A DNA stretch of 64,000 nucleotides from JAICKM01 sp050998805 (lineage in GTDB: Bacteria > Chloroflexota > Chloroflexia > QHBQ01 > JAICKM01), in contig JBPCPV010000040.1 of NCBI GenBank assembly GCA_050998805.1, positions 1 through 64,000 on the forward strand. Direction: 5' to 3'. Position 1 is the first letter of the stretch. Each line of letters opens with the position of its first letter. Under the pieces are notes generated by a model. It saw only the letters and a program-made list of their open reading frames with translations, was not told the DNA's origin and searched no databases. This document shows positions 23,139-31,534 of the stretch, piece by piece. The position numbers and the translations under genes were made by a program.

Positions 23139-24971
23139 ATGAAAACAAACCTTATCCTCATATCATGCTTGGCCCTGCTGCTGGTCGCCGTGGGAGAGGG
23201 CAGCCGCGCCCAAACCACGACCGGTGTCATCGTCTACGCCGGGGCCGACCACAACATCCGGCGGATCGCCGCCGACGGCACGGATAAGCGCCGGCTCACC
23301 CAAGACGGCATGTCGGACAGCCCGGCGTGGCTGCCTGGCGGGGGACAGATCGCCTTCGCGTCGTTGCGGGACGGCAAGACCGTCTCCACGCCGAGCGGCA
23401 CCGTCCAACTCAGCCAGATATACATCATGGCGTCCGACGGCAGCAGGCCGACGCGGATCTCCGACGGCACGGGCGACGACCGCTTCCCGGTCGCCACAGC
23501 CGACGGCTCCCGGATCCTCTTCCTGCGAACCCACGGCTGGGGTCTGTTGAAGGGCGCGCCGTCCGTGGTGACTGAAATCGCCGCGATGCGCCTCGACGGT
23601 AGCGGCTACCGCGCTTACAGCGTGCAGACACTCAAGACGGGAGAGCGAATCGACCGCTACCCGGCCCGCATCTCAGCCGACGGCACGAAGGTCGTCTTTA
23701 TCCGCCAGGAGGCGGCGAACGCCGGGGGCATGATTGAACTGCTCGATGTCGCCTCCAGTCAGGCCGCGCCGCTCTCGGTTGACCAGGACGCCAACACCCC
23801 GCCCGGCAGCGTGGAGTACCTCTGGCCCCGCTTCGACCCACAGGGCCGCATCGTTGTGTTTCGCCGCGCCTCCGCGCCCGGCTCGGCTTCCGCGAGCCTG
23901 ATCAGCCTCGACCTTACCGGCAAGACCGTCGCCACGCTCGCTCGCGGCCTGATGCCGGAGGCACTGGCAAACGGCTTCGACGTGAACTGGGCCGGCAACA
24001 CCCTGATCGCGGCCCGCGCCCCGGAACAGCCCGGCGGCCTGCGCCCCGAAGAAATCTACCTCTACGACCTGGCCGCGGGCCGCGCCGCGCCGCCGCTCAC
24101 CGACGGCCACGCCCCCGCCTACATCGCCGCAGCAGGCCCCCCGGCACCCGTAGGCGGCGCGACGCCCACCCCCGGCAAGCCTCTGATCGACACTCCCGAC
24201 CCGCTTTTCTACGCCGCGTGGGAGCGGGTTGACCGCCCGGTGCGCGAGCATATCGCCGCCCGCTCTTGGATCTGGGGGCCGGTCGGTCGCGCGGTCGCCC
24301 AGGAGCCGTATGGCGACGGCACGCGGTTGGTGCAGTACTTCGATAAGGCGCGCATGGAGCTGAACCCCGCCGCTGGCGAGGCGCCCGCCTACGTGACTAA
24401 CGGCCTGCTGGTGGTAGAGATGCTCAGCGGCCGGGTGCAGGTTGGCCCCACCCGCTACGAGACGCACGGCCCCGCACCGTTCCCCATCGGCGGCGACGCC
24501 GACGCGAACCCCGCCCCCTCCTACGCGGTGCTGGCCCACATCGCCTCTCTCAACGGAGAGAACAAAGCCGCGCCCGCCCTCCACACCCCGGTCACCACCA
24601 CCCTCAGCAGCGGCGGCGCTCGCGGCACGATCACCTTCCCCGCGACCGAGCGGATCGGCTACTTCGCACCCGAGACCGGCCACAACATCCCCGAGGTCTT
24701 CTACAACTTCCTGAACCAGACCGGCAAAGTCTATGTCGGCGGCGGCTACCACGACGCCCGCGTGCTCGACTGGATCTCCGCCGTCGGCTACCCGATCACC
24801 GAGCCGTACTGGACGCGGATGGCGATCGCCGGCAAGGTCCGCAACGTCATGGTCCAGGCATACCAGCGCCAGATCCTGACCTACATCCCCGATTACGCTC
24901 CGCCCTGGAACGTCCAGTTCGGCAACGTCGGCGTGCAGTACTATGCCTGGCGCTACGGCAGGCTCCCCTAG
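23139..24971 (+). CDS. Exported TolB-like beta-propeller protein with Chloroflexota-type C-terminal domain
   Basis: An N-terminal signal peptide (LILISCLALLLVAVGEGSRAQ) precedes PD40/TolB-like blades (IRRIAADGTDKRRLTQD..DSPAW.PGGGQIAFAS, IYIMASDGSRPTRISDG). After a Pro-rich linker near residue 340, a separate domain begins with FYAAWERVDRPVREH, RSWIWGP and VQYFDKARMELNP, and ends WNVQFGNVGVQYYAWRY. I know this domain chiefly from Chloroflexota, where its role is unknown. The gene is 16 bases downstream of the DUF2079 gene, with GAGG before the ATG. It is likely a periplasmic or surface protein. Confidence 0.82.
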   Translation: MKTNLILISCLALLLVAVGEGSRAQTTTGVIVYAGADHNIRRIAADGTDKRRLTQDGMSDSPAWLPGGGQIAFASLRDGKTVSTPSGTVQLSQIYIMASDGSRPTRISDGTGDDRFPVATADGSRILFLRTHGWGLLKGAPSVVTEIAAMRLDGSGYRAYSVQTLKTGERIDRYPARISADGTKVVFIRQEAANAGGMIELLDVASSQAAPLSVDQDANTPPGSVEYLWPRFDPQGRIVVFRRASAPGSASASLISLDLTGKTVATLARGLMPEALANGFDVNWAGNTLIAARAPEQPGGLRPEEIYLYDLAAGRAAPPLTDGHAPAYIAAAGPPAPVGGATPTPGKPLIDTPDPLFYAAWERVDRPVREHIAARSWIWGPVGRAVAQEPYGDGTRLVQYFDKARMELNPAAGEAPAYVTNGLLVVEMLSGRVQVGPTRYETHGPAPFPIGGDADANPAPSYAVLAHIASLNGENKAAPALHTPVTTTLSSGGARGTITFPATERIGYFAPETGHNIPEVFYNFLNQTGKVYVGGGYHDARVLDWISAVGYPITEPYWTRMAIAGKVRNVMVQAYQRQILTYIPDYAPPWNVQFGNVGVQYYAWRYGRLP

Positions 24972-24975
24972 CGGG

Positions 24976-25836
24976 ATGGAGAGCGATTTGGAGGCCGAGA
25001 TCGCCGCCGCGATTGAACCGTGGCTGGCGCATATGCGCTGGCGGAAGGACTTCGCGTCATGGCGGCGGCGGCGGATACGGCAAGAGGACTACCAGGAGGC
25101 GAACGTGGCTGCCCTGCTTTCGGTGGTCGGAACCGGCTTCGGCGGCAAGCGGCTGCTCGATCTCGGCAGCGGCATGGGCGGCTTGTCGGTCGCCCTGGCG
25201 CGGGAGGGCGCGCAGGTCGTTGCGCTCGATTACAACACAGCCTACTGCGCCATCGCCCGGCTGCGCGCCCGCCGCTACGGCCTCACCCTGCCTCTGGTGG
25301 TCGGGGCAGGCGAGCACCTGCCCTTCCCTGCCGATAGCTTCGATGCCGTGATCAACCTCGACGTGCTGGAGCATGTCGCCGACCCTTCCCGCGTCGTCTC
25401 CGAGATCGCCCGCGTGCTGCGGCCCGGTGGCAGGTGCCTCACGAGCGCGCCGAACCGCTTCGCCTTCCGCGACGCCCACTACCACCTGCCCGGAATCAAC
25501 TGGCTGCCGCGCCGGTTTGCCGAAGCCGTCATCCGGCGCACAGGCCGCTCGAAGGAAGCTGGCAGCCTGCTCACCGACCGCCAGGCGCTCTCCGCGCTCA
25601 ACACCTACACCTGGGGTGGGTTCGCGGTCCTCGCCCGCCGGAACGGCCTACGCGCCGTAGACGAAGTGGAGGAGCGCCTCCGCCACGGTGAGATCCGCCA
25701 ACTCACCGGCCTGCGCCGCGCCGTGCTCCGACTGGTGAGGCGGCTGGGGCTGCTGGTGCCGCTCTACTGCGCCTACCGCTTCGGCTGGCAGGGGACGTTC
25801 CAGGCGCGGTTCGAGAAGCCCCCGAAGCGCGGCTGA
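24976..25836 (+). CDS. Class I SAM-dependent methyltransferase
   Basis: The 286-residue enzyme has motif I LLDLGSGMGGLSVALA, VVALDYN as the acidic strand, LPFPADSFDAVINLDVLEHV and IARVLRPGGRCLTSAPNR, the methyltransferase-11 pattern. The ATG at 24976, five bases after the previous stop, gives MESDLEAEI; a start at 24943 inside the previous gene is less likely. Together with the methyltransferase at 20736 it brackets the membrane and propeller genes. Substrate unknown. Confidence 0.88.
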   Translation: MESDLEAEIAAAIEPWLAHMRWRKDFASWRRRRIRQEDYQEANVAALLSVVGTGFGGKRLLDLGSGMGGLSVALAREGAQVVALDYNTAYCAIARLRARRYGLTLPLVVGAGEHLPFPADSFDAVINLDVLEHVADPSRVVSEIARVLRPGGRCLTSAPNRFAFRDAHYHLPGINWLPRRFAEAVIRRTGRSKEAGSLLTDRQALSALNTYTWGGFAVLARRNGLRAVDEVEERLRHGEIRQLTGLRRAVLRLVRRLGLLVPLYCAYRFGWQGTFQARFEKPPKRG

Positions 25837-25855
25837 GGCGGCCACAGGAACCCGA

Positions 25856-27034
25856 ATGACCCAAGCCTTCTCCTTCACCCTCGAAGCCACAGCGCCCGGC
25901 AGCCAGGCACGCGCCGGCCGCCTGCTCACGCCGCACGGGGAATGCCTCACGCCGCTCTTCATGCCGGTGGGCACCCAGGCGTCGGTCAAGGCGCTCGGGC
26001 CGGACGACCTGCGCGAGCTTGGCGCGACCTGCGTGCTCGGCAACACCTATCACCTCTACCTGCGCCCCGGAGACGAGGTGATCGCGGAGCTGGGCGGCCT
26101 CCACAGCTTCATGTCGTGGGACAGGCCGATGCTCACCGACAGCGGCGGCTACCAGGTCTTCAGCCTCAGCCACAACCGCAGTCTCGACGACGACGGCGTG
26201 ACCTTCCGCTCCCACCTCGACGGCTCCCTCCACCGCTTCACTCCTGAGCGTGTGATCCGCCTCGAGGAGCAGATCGGTGCCGACATCATCATGGTCCTCG
26301 ACGAATGTACGCCCTATCCGAGCGACGAGGCTTACAACCGGCAGGCGCTTCGCCGCACCCACGCCTGGGCCGCCCGCTGCTGGGCCGCGCATGGCGCTAC
26401 CGGCCAGGCGCTTTTCGGCATCGTGCAGGGCGGGATGTTCGCGGAACTCCGGCGAGAGAGCGCGCTCACCCTCGCCGAACTCGACTTCCCCGGCTACGCA
26501 GTCGGCGGCCTCAGCGTCGGCGAGCCGAAGGCGCTGATGCACGCCATGCTCGAAGAGACCACGCCTCTCCTCCCCGCCGACAAGCCCCGCTACCTCATGG
26601 GCGTCGGCTCGCCGGAAGACCTTTGGGAGTGCGTCGCGCGTGGGATCGACATGTTCGACTGCGTGCTGCCCACGCGCCTCGCCCGCAACGGCGCGCTCCT
26701 CACCCGCGCCGGCCGGATGCCGGTCAAAAGCCCGCGCTTCGCTCGCGTGGACGGGCCAATCGAGGAAGGCTGCGACTGCTGGACCTGCCGCAACTTCTCC
26801 CTTGCCTACGTCCACCACCTCTACCGCACCAAAGAGCTGCTCGCCTACCGCCTGAACAGCATACACAACCTCCGTTTCCTGATCCGCCTCACCGACGAGA
26901 TCCGCCGCAGCATTCTCAACGGCACATTCAGCGAGCAGCGCGCCTCCTTCCTTGCCGAGTACCAACCAGCTGACCTGGAGAAGGCCCGCGAGCAGCGCGC
27001 GCTCTGGCTGACGGCTCACGGCCGCGCCCAGTAA
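25856..27034 (+). CDS. tgt: Queuine/preQ1 tRNA-ribosyltransferase
   Basis: The 392-residue enzyme exchanges guanine-34 for the preQ1 base in GUN-anticodon tRNAs. It contains the substrate-binding DSGGYQVFSL with the catalytic Asp, the second Asp in RGIDMFDCVLPTRLARNG, GVGSPEDLWE, and the zinc site CDCWTC plus a His downstream. TIM-barrel length is typical (370-390). AGGAAC precedes the ATG. It is the last gene before a 740-base gene-free stretch. Confidence 0.96.
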   Translation: MTQAFSFTLEATAPGSQARAGRLLTPHGECLTPLFMPVGTQASVKALGPDDLRELGATCVLGNTYHLYLRPGDEVIAELGGLHSFMSWDRPMLTDSGGYQVFSLSHNRSLDDDGVTFRSHLDGSLHRFTPERVIRLEEQIGADIIMVLDECTPYPSDEAYNRQALRRTHAWAARCWAAHGATGQALFGIVQGGMFAELRRESALTLAELDFPGYAVGGLSVGEPKALMHAMLEETTPLLPADKPRYLMGVGSPEDLWECVARGIDMFDCVLPTRLARNGALLTRAGRMPVKSPRFARVDGPIEEGCDCWTCRNFSLAYVHHLYRTKELLAYRLNSIHNLRFLIRLTDEIRRSILNGTFSEQRASFLAEYQPADLEKAREQRALWLTAHGRAQ

Positions 27035-27176
27035 GCGGTAGTGCGGTAGTGCGTAGCAGTGGACGTTGGATACGGCTGTAATGTAAAGGCGGTGAGTGGT
27101 AGCGGCCTGCGGCACGATGGGCCTGGCGTGGTTGTCGGTTAGCTGAAGGATCGATAATCTGCGCCTGAGAATTGGT

Positions 27177-27256
27177 AATAATTTGGAAACGCGGTTCCAG
27201 GCACGGATCGGGCAAAAAGTTATCAGTTCCGTGCCTGGCGCGAGCTGATAATTATT
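27177..27256. repeat. Nested inverted repeat
   Basis: Outer arms AATAATT (27177-27183) and AATTATT (27250-27256) enclose inner arms CCAGGCACGGA (27197-27207) and TCCGTGCCTGG (27228-27238). The whole could fold as one interrupted hairpin, perhaps a decayed miniature element downstream of tgt. Confidence 0.5.
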
Positions 27257-27284
27257 GGTTAGTGGTCGGTGGTCGGTGGTGTAG
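27257..27284. repeat. Heptamer tract GGTCGGT type
   Basis: Four 7-mers in phase: GGTTAGT, GGTCGGT, GGTCGGT, GGTGTAG. The next bases (GCGGTAG, GCAGAGA) continue the phase with drifting sequence. Confidence 0.65.
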
Positions 27285-27297
27285 GCGGTAGGCAGAG

Positions 27298-27315
27298 ATA
27301 CTCCGATCGGAGTAT
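27298..27315. promoter_or_regulatory. Perfect 18-base palindrome followed by T-run
   Basis: ATACTCCGATCGGAGTAT is perfectly self-complementary and is followed by TTTT. It could end tgt transcription or be an operator. A half-site, ATACTCCGA, recurs near 27495. Confidence 0.45.
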
Positions 27316-27518
27316 TTTTGGGAAACGGGACAAAATCGCCCGGCGAGCGTCGGGGAGCGGGGCCGCGCCACTCCTATTTTAGGCACGGAGTAGGATGTTT
27401 TCGGCTCAATATTTTTACCCTCTCACTTTTAATATCCATTTCGGGGGTCATTTACTGCCAGATTCTGAGGGTTTTGGGGACGTCGGAAGGAAAGATACTC
27501 CGAAAGACCTAGACGATT

Positions 27519-27545
27519 GCGGAGTGCGGAGTGCGGAGCGCGGAC
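27519..27545. repeat. Heptamer tract GCGGAGT
   Basis: GCGGAGT, GCGGAGT, GCGGAGC and GCGGAC in tandem, in the gene-free stretch between tgt and arsR. Confidence 0.75.
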
Positions 27546-27636
27546 GGGGTATGGGAAGGATCCCCGGGCGGAGCCGTGTCTGTGGGAGAGCGGCTCCGCC
27601 CTCGATGCGCTAGCCATCAGCGATCAGCCGTCGGAC

Positions 27637-27666
27637 GAGATTCTTCGCTGCGCTCAGAATGACAGT
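27637..27666. repeat. Dispersed HSERSEES-type element, single copy
   Basis: Same 30 bases as at 18691-18720 (GAGATTCTTCGCTGCGCTCA then GAATGACAGT), followed 12 bases later by GCACTAC heptamers. Confidence 0.85.
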
Positions 27667-27678
27667 GGTGGTGGGGAC

Positions 27679-27700
27679 GCACTACGCACTACGCACTACG
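27679..27700. repeat. Heptamer tract GCACTAC x3
   Basis: Three exact GCACTAC units plus one base, ending three bases before the -35 box of the arsR promoter. Confidence 0.8.
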
Positions 27701-27703
27701 CTC

Positions 27704-27748
27704 TTGACATCCGCAAGTTTGCGCGTTATAATTTAGCGTGTGCTAAAT
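27704..27748 (+). promoter_or_regulatory. arsR promoter with overlapping operator palindrome
   Basis: TTGACA (27704-27709), 17-base spacer, TATAAT (27727-27732): a consensus promoter. The dyad ATTTAGC-GTGT-GCTAAAT (27731-27748) overlaps the -10 box and start site, the normal place for an ArsR/SmtB operator. Autorepression relieved by metal is expected. Confidence 0.8.
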
Positions 27749-27772
27749 CGAGCAACTGAAAGGAGTGCTGCT

Positions 27773-28249
27773 ATGGCTAATTTGGGTCCGGGGACGGCGA
27801 ACGATGGTCCCCTCGCGCGACGGCGCGCGGTCGCGGAGGGGTGCCTCGTGCCGGGCGCGGACGCGGGGCGGGTGGCGCAGGGCCGTGCCGCCCTCCTCGA
27901 TGAGGATGCCTACTTCGACCTGGCCGAAACGTTTCGTGTTCTGGGCGACTCGACGCGCGCCAAAATCGTTTACAGTCTGCTGCGCCAGGAGCTTTGCACC
28001 TGCGACCTCGCGGCCATCGTCGGCAGTTCGGAGTCGTCGGTCTCGCAGCATTTGCGGGTGCTCCGCCGTCTGCGGCTCGTCAAAAGCCGCCGCGCAGGCA
28101 AGTTGGTCTTCTACAGCCTGGACGACGTGCATATCCGGATCTTGCTTGCGGTCTGCCTGTCCCACGTCCGCGACGATGGACTGCAACATGCCGAAATGGA
28201 CAAGGTCATCGAGCTGTTCCCGATCCGGGCGGACAAGGAGGTGCGCTAG
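27773..28249 (+). CDS. ArsR/SmtB-family metal-sensing repressor
   Basis: The start at 27773 has AAAGGAG eight bases upstream; an in-frame GTG at 27740 lies inside the operator. The 158-residue protein has a winged helix (SSESSVSQHLRVLRRLRLVKSRRAGKLVFYSL). It has both known metal-site types of the family. The alpha3 site is ELCTCDL (Cys75, Cys77) with Cys24 in the N-terminal tail. The alpha5 site is Asp118-x-His120, then His131 and Asp134, the D-x-H-x10-H-x2-D/E pattern of SmtB. Dual sites resemble CadC, so a Zn/Cd/Pb sensor is likely. It overlaps the CDF gene by one base. Confidence 0.9.
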   Translation: MANLGPGTANDGPLARRRAVAEGCLVPGADAGRVAQGRAALLDEDAYFDLAETFRVLGDSTRAKIVYSLLRQELCTCDLAAIVGSSESSVSQHLRVLRRLRLVKSRRAGKLVFYSLDDVHIRILLAVCLSHVRDDGLQHAEMDKVIELFPIRADKEVR

Positions 28250-29244
28250 TGGCTGATGGACACGATCATGGCATGACAGGGCGCAAGCTCCGCACGGCCT
28301 TTGGCCTGACCGCGCTGATCCTGCTGGTCGAACTGGCCGGTGGCCTGCTGTCGCACTCTTTGGCTCTGCTCTCGGACGCAGGGCATGTGCTGACCGATAT
28401 TGCGGCGATCGGATTGGCCTGGTACGCGACCGCGCAGGCCGAACGCCCTGCGGACGCGCGCCGCACCTTTGGCTATCACCGCACCGGTATACTCGCCGCC
28501 CTCGCCAACGCCGTCACACTGATCCTGATCGTGATCTTCATAGGCTACGAGGCGGTCGGACGCTTCACGCACCCCCAGCCGGTAGAGCCGGGGCTGATGT
28601 TTGTTTCGGCCCTGGTCGGCATCGTCGTGAACCTCTACATCGGCTTCGGGCTGCGCGCCGAGGGCGGTGCCAATCTGAATGTGCGAGCCGCGATGCTGCA
28701 TGTCTTTGGCGATGTCGTGGCCTCGGTCGGCGTCGTCGTGGCCGGTCTTGTGATCCTGCTGACCGGCTGGCAGCTAGCCGACCCGTTGATCTCTATCGGG
28801 ATCGCCGTGCTGATCGCCAAAGGCGCATGGGACATCCTGCGGGAGACGACCGACATCCTCATGGAGGCCACACCCCGCGACCTGAACGTGGCCCAACTCG
28901 TGCGCGACCTGCTGAAGGTGCCCGGCGTCCACGATGTTCATGACCTGCATGTCTGGTCTATAGCCGGCGGGCTGCCGGTGCTCTCGGCGCATGTCCAGGT
29001 GGGGGATGACCGCCCCCTTAGCGCGTGTGACCCCCTGATGGTGGAAGTTAACGGTTTGTTGCAGCAGCGTTACCGGATCGCGCACTCGACCTTACAGCTC
29101 GAATACGTCTGTTGTGACGCCAACGACCTCTACTGCATCATGCCGGCAACGATGCGGACGTCTGGCCCCGCTCACGACCACGCCGCCGATGAACGGGACC
29201 ACAGCCTGCGTGTGACCGAGCCCGGAGGAGGTGATCGTGGCTGA
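28249..29244 (+). CDS. Cation diffusion facilitator, Zn-type
   Basis: GTG start with AAGGAGG eight bases upstream, overlapping the arsR stop. The 331-residue membrane protein has six TM segments. TM2 carries SDAGHVLTD and TM5 carries HVFGDVVAS, together the His-Asp/His-Asp tetrahedral site of Zn/Cd-exporting CDF proteins. The N-terminus has GHDHG and the C-terminus has HDHAADERDH and a Cys pair, possible extra metal sites. The cytoplasmic dimerisation domain (VPGVHDVHDLHVWSI) is intact. It exports Zn or Cd by proton antiport and is presumably controlled by the ArsR neighbour. Confidence 0.94.
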   Translation: MADGHDHGMTGRKLRTAFGLTALILLVELAGGLLSHSLALLSDAGHVLTDIAAIGLAWYATAQAERPADARRTFGYHRTGILAALANAVTLILIVIFIGYEAVGRFTHPQPVEPGLMFVSALVGIVVNLYIGFGLRAEGGANLNVRAAMLHVFGDVVASVGVVVAGLVILLTGWQLADPLISIGIAVLIAKGAWDILRETTDILMEATPRDLNVAQLVRDLLKVPGVHDVHDLHVWSIAGGLPVLSAHVQVGDDRPLSACDPLMVEVNGLLQQRYRIAHSTLQLEYVCCDANDLYCIMPATMRTSGPAHDHAADERDHSLRVTEPGGGDRG

Positions 29245-29914
29245 TCTCTCGGCTGGAGCAATCGCATCCTCGGGGCGGAGGGCAGCCGTGCAGGCGGGGG
29301 TGCGGGTTGAAATCCTGACAGTCCTCTGGATGACGGGGGAAGCGCTAATCGCGATCTGGGCTGGACTTGCGGCGCATAGTGTATTACTGACGGCTTTCGG
29401 CCTCGACAGCGTGATCGAGTTGGTGACCGGGGGCGTGTTGCTGTGGCGGTTGACTGTGGAAGCGCGTGGCGGCGGTCTCGAGCGTGTTGAGCGCGCGGAG
29501 AATAGGGCGGCTTGGGTGACGGGAACGGCGCTTGTTCTGCTCTGTGTGTACGTGGTCGTTACCGCAGCCGCCGGTCTCGTTACCCAAACCGCTGCTGAGG
29601 GGTCTCCGGTCGGCATCGGGCTGGCGCTTGTGGCGGTGGTCGGCATGCCGCTGCTGGCACGCCGCAAACGCAACATTGCGGCGACCATCGGCAGCGTGGC
29701 CCTGCGCGGGGATGCGGCCTGCTCGCTCACCTGCGCCTACATGGCGGCCACGTTGCTGCTGGGCTTGGCGCTGAACGCGGCCTTCGGCTGGTGGTGGGCC
29801 GATAACCTCGCCGCCTTCGGATTGCTATGGTGGCTAGTGCCCGAGGCCCGTGAGGCTCTGTCCGGTGCCCGAGCAGGACGAGCCGCATGCGTCTGTGGCG
29901 ATGATGACTGCTGA
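29237..29914 (+). CDS. CDF-like membrane protein with altered metal site
   Basis: GTG 29237 has GGAGG six bases upstream and overlaps the CDF stop; GTG 29231 is too close to the ribosome site. The 225-residue protein has about six TM helices. TM2 has TAFGLDSVIELVTGGVLLWRL, like CDF proteins, but the canonical HxxxD pairs are replaced by DSVIE and, in TM5, GDAACS. The C-terminus ends CVCGDDDC, a likely soft-metal site. There is no cytoplasmic dimerisation domain. It may transport a different metal or modulate the CDF neighbour. Confidence 0.75.
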   Translation: MADLSAGAIASSGRRAAVQAGVRVEILTVLWMTGEALIAIWAGLAAHSVLLTAFGLDSVIELVTGGVLLWRLTVEARGGGLERVERAENRAAWVTGTALVLLCVYVVVTAAAGLVTQTAAEGSPVGIGLALVAVVGMPLLARRKRNIAATIGSVALRGDAACSLTCAYMAATLLLGLALNAAFGWWWADNLAAFGLLWWLVPEAREALSGARAGRAACVCGDDDC

Positions 29915-29950
29915 CCTAGCTACCCGCCGCTGGGATATTCTCGCCAGTAG

Positions 29951-29984
29951 TACTATTGACAATGGTACGGCAAAGGTGTATACT
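29951..29984 (+). promoter_or_regulatory. blaI promoter with dyad over the -35 box
   Basis: TTGACA (29956-29961), 17-base spacer, TATACT (29979-29984). The dyad TAC-T-ATT GAC AAT-G-GTA (29951-29967) covers the -35 box and is a plausible BlaI-type operator. It would control the four-gene run from 30030 to 33397. Confidence 0.72.
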
Positions 29985-30029
29985 TGTCGGAGAACGCCGA
30001 GCGGACATGCCGGCAGAGGGCACTGCACA

Positions 30030-30497
30030 ATGAGCGAGGAAAAAGAACTGACCTTGCACCCGGATCGGCAGGGGCTACAGATCGTCCTGGGCGAACTGGA
30101 GGCCGCGATCATGGACGTGGTCTGGCGGCAGCCAGACGGTGCCTGGTGTACCGTCCGTGACGTGTACGAAACCCTTCGCCAGGAACGGAGCATCGCCTAC
30201 ACGACCGTGATGAATACGATGACCCGGTTGGCGAAGAAGGGTGTCCTCGAAAGCACAACCCGCGATCACGCTTACCTCTACCGACCGCCGCAGAGCCGGG
30301 AGGCGTTCATCCAGGGGATCGTCGGCCATGTGCTCGAGCGGATGCTGGTCCAATTCACCGGCCCCACCGAGGTCGCCCTTGAGGATTATACGGCGCGGCA
30401 CCCCGGCGGCGGCGAGAAAGTGGCCCGCTTGCTGGACGAGATCAACGAGCGCCGAGCCGGCGACGCGACGCGCCATGCGGAAAAGGATGCCGGCTGA
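30030..30497 (+). CDS. BlaI/MecI/CopY-family repressor
   Basis: The start at 30030 follows a clear promoter. The 155-residue protein opens with the family winged helix (LGELEAAIMDVVWRQPDGAWCTVRDVYETL, then SIAYTTVMNTMTRLAKKGVLE) and has a helical C-terminal dimerisation part. Such repressors are released by proteolysis triggered by a membrane M56 sensor, or by copper in CopY. No CopY-type CxC pair is seen, so the protease route fits better. One base of overlap couples it to the M56 gene. Confidence 0.92.
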   Translation: MSEEKELTLHPDRQGLQIVLGELEAAIMDVVWRQPDGAWCTVRDVYETLRQERSIAYTTVMNTMTRLAKKGVLESTTRDHAYLYRPPQSREAFIQGIVGHVLERMLVQFTGPTEVALEDYTARHPGGGEKVARLLDEINERRAGDATRHAEKDAG

Positions 30498-31522
30498 TGC
30501 ACACTCTGCTGATCCTCTCTGTGGTCGCGCTTGCCGGCACAGGCAGCCTGGTTTGCCGGCGGCTGCTCCCCCGCGCACGTGGTTGGGACAGCCGGAGGGC
30601 GCTCCAGGTGGCGGGGCTGCTGCTACCGGCTGCTCTGCTCGGTCTGCTGACGGCGGTCGCCGCCGAATTCATCTGCGAGGTTTGCTTTCGCCTCACGCCG
30701 CCGACCGACCTGCTGTTGAGTCTCAGTTTCGCCGGTGCGGGTGTTGCCGGCCTCGTCGGGGCGGTGATCCTCAACTCTCTGAGGCTCATGATGCTCACAC
30801 GGCACCTCCGGGGGCGCACCTGGAGCGCACCCGCATGGTTGCAGGCCCAGGTCGCCGAGCAGGCGGACGAGTTGGGGCTGAGGCAGCCGCCACAGGTGCT
30901 GGTCGCCGCCGATGCCCGGCCCTGGGCACTGGTGGCTGGCTTCTTTCCGCAGTACCTTGTCGTGTCGAGTAGGCTGGTCGGACTGCTGGATAACGAGGAA
31001 CTCGATGCCGTTCTCTGCCACGAGTTGATGCATCTGCGGCGCGGCGACCTATGGTGGACCGCGCTGGCCGGTGTGCTGCACGACCTGACCTGGTTCCTGC
31101 CGACGACCCGCCGCCTCTACCGTTTGCTGCGCGCAGAGCTGGAACTTGCCTGTGACGACTACCTAGTGGGCGAGCGGCGGCGGCTTGCCCTTGCGAGCGC
31201 CCTCGCGCGCGTCCAGCTAGCGGGGTTGGGGGCGGGGCCGCAGGCGCGCGGATCTCTGGCGCTGCTGGACTCACCTCTTGACGGCTCGATTGAGGCGCGC
31301 CTACGGCGGCTGCTCGATCATTCGGGGCGTGATGTCGCGCCCGGCACCCTGACGGCGCTACCGGTCTTCGCGGGTGGGGTGGGGCTGGTGGCGCTGCTAC
31401 AGGTCGGCGCGAGCCTCTGGGCGATGAACATGCTCGGCTGCAACCTCGGCCAGGCGGGGACGATGAACATGCTCGGCTGTGACTTGCAACAGTTGAGCGC
31501 CATATGCGGGTTAATCCATTAG
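30497..31522 (+). CDS. M56-family (BlaR1-like) membrane metalloprotease
   Basis: The 341-residue protein has N-terminal TM segments, then VLVAADARPWALVAGFFPQYLVVSSRLVGLLDNEELDAVLCHELMHLRRGD, cited here as motifs: the zinc site is HELMH near residue 175, followed by DLWW and more TM helices. There is no penicillin-binding sensor domain. The C-terminus repeats MNMLGC twice, each with a Cys and two Met, which might bind a soft metal. With BlaI it should form a signal-activated protease/repressor pair for the downstream cupredoxin and thioredoxin genes. Confidence 0.88.
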   Translation: MHTLLILSVVALAGTGSLVCRRLLPRARGWDSRRALQVAGLLLPAALLGLLTAVAAEFICEVCFRLTPPTDLLLSLSFAGAGVAGLVGAVILNSLRLMMLTRHLRGRTWSAPAWLQAQVAEQADELGLRQPPQVLVAADARPWALVAGFFPQYLVVSSRLVGLLDNEELDAVLCHELMHLRRGDLWWTALAGVLHDLTWFLPTTRRLYRLLRAELELACDDYLVGERRRLALASALARVQLAGLGAGPQARGSLALLDSPLDGSIEARLRRLLDHSGRDVAPGTLTALPVFAGGVGLVALLQVGASLWAMNMLGCNLGQAGTMNMLGCDLQQLSAICGLIH

Positions 31523-31534
31523 AGAGGGACCAAC

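Larger units (their letters stand above)
27035..27703. other. Gene-free, repeat-rich stretch
   Basis: No coding potential is seen on either strand. In order it holds two 8-base repeats GCGGTAGT (27036-27051), a nested inverted repeat (27177-27256), heptamers (27257-27284), a perfect 18-base palindrome (27298-27315), further heptamers GCGGAGT (27519-27545), one dispersed element (27637-27666) and GCACTAC heptamers (27679-27700) ending just before the arsR promoter. Parts of 27320-27500 are AT-richer than the surroundings. Confidence 0.7.

Noticed and set aside
27519..27700. CRISPR array
   Set aside because: Repeats are 7 bases in direct tandem without unique spacers, and no cas gene is present.
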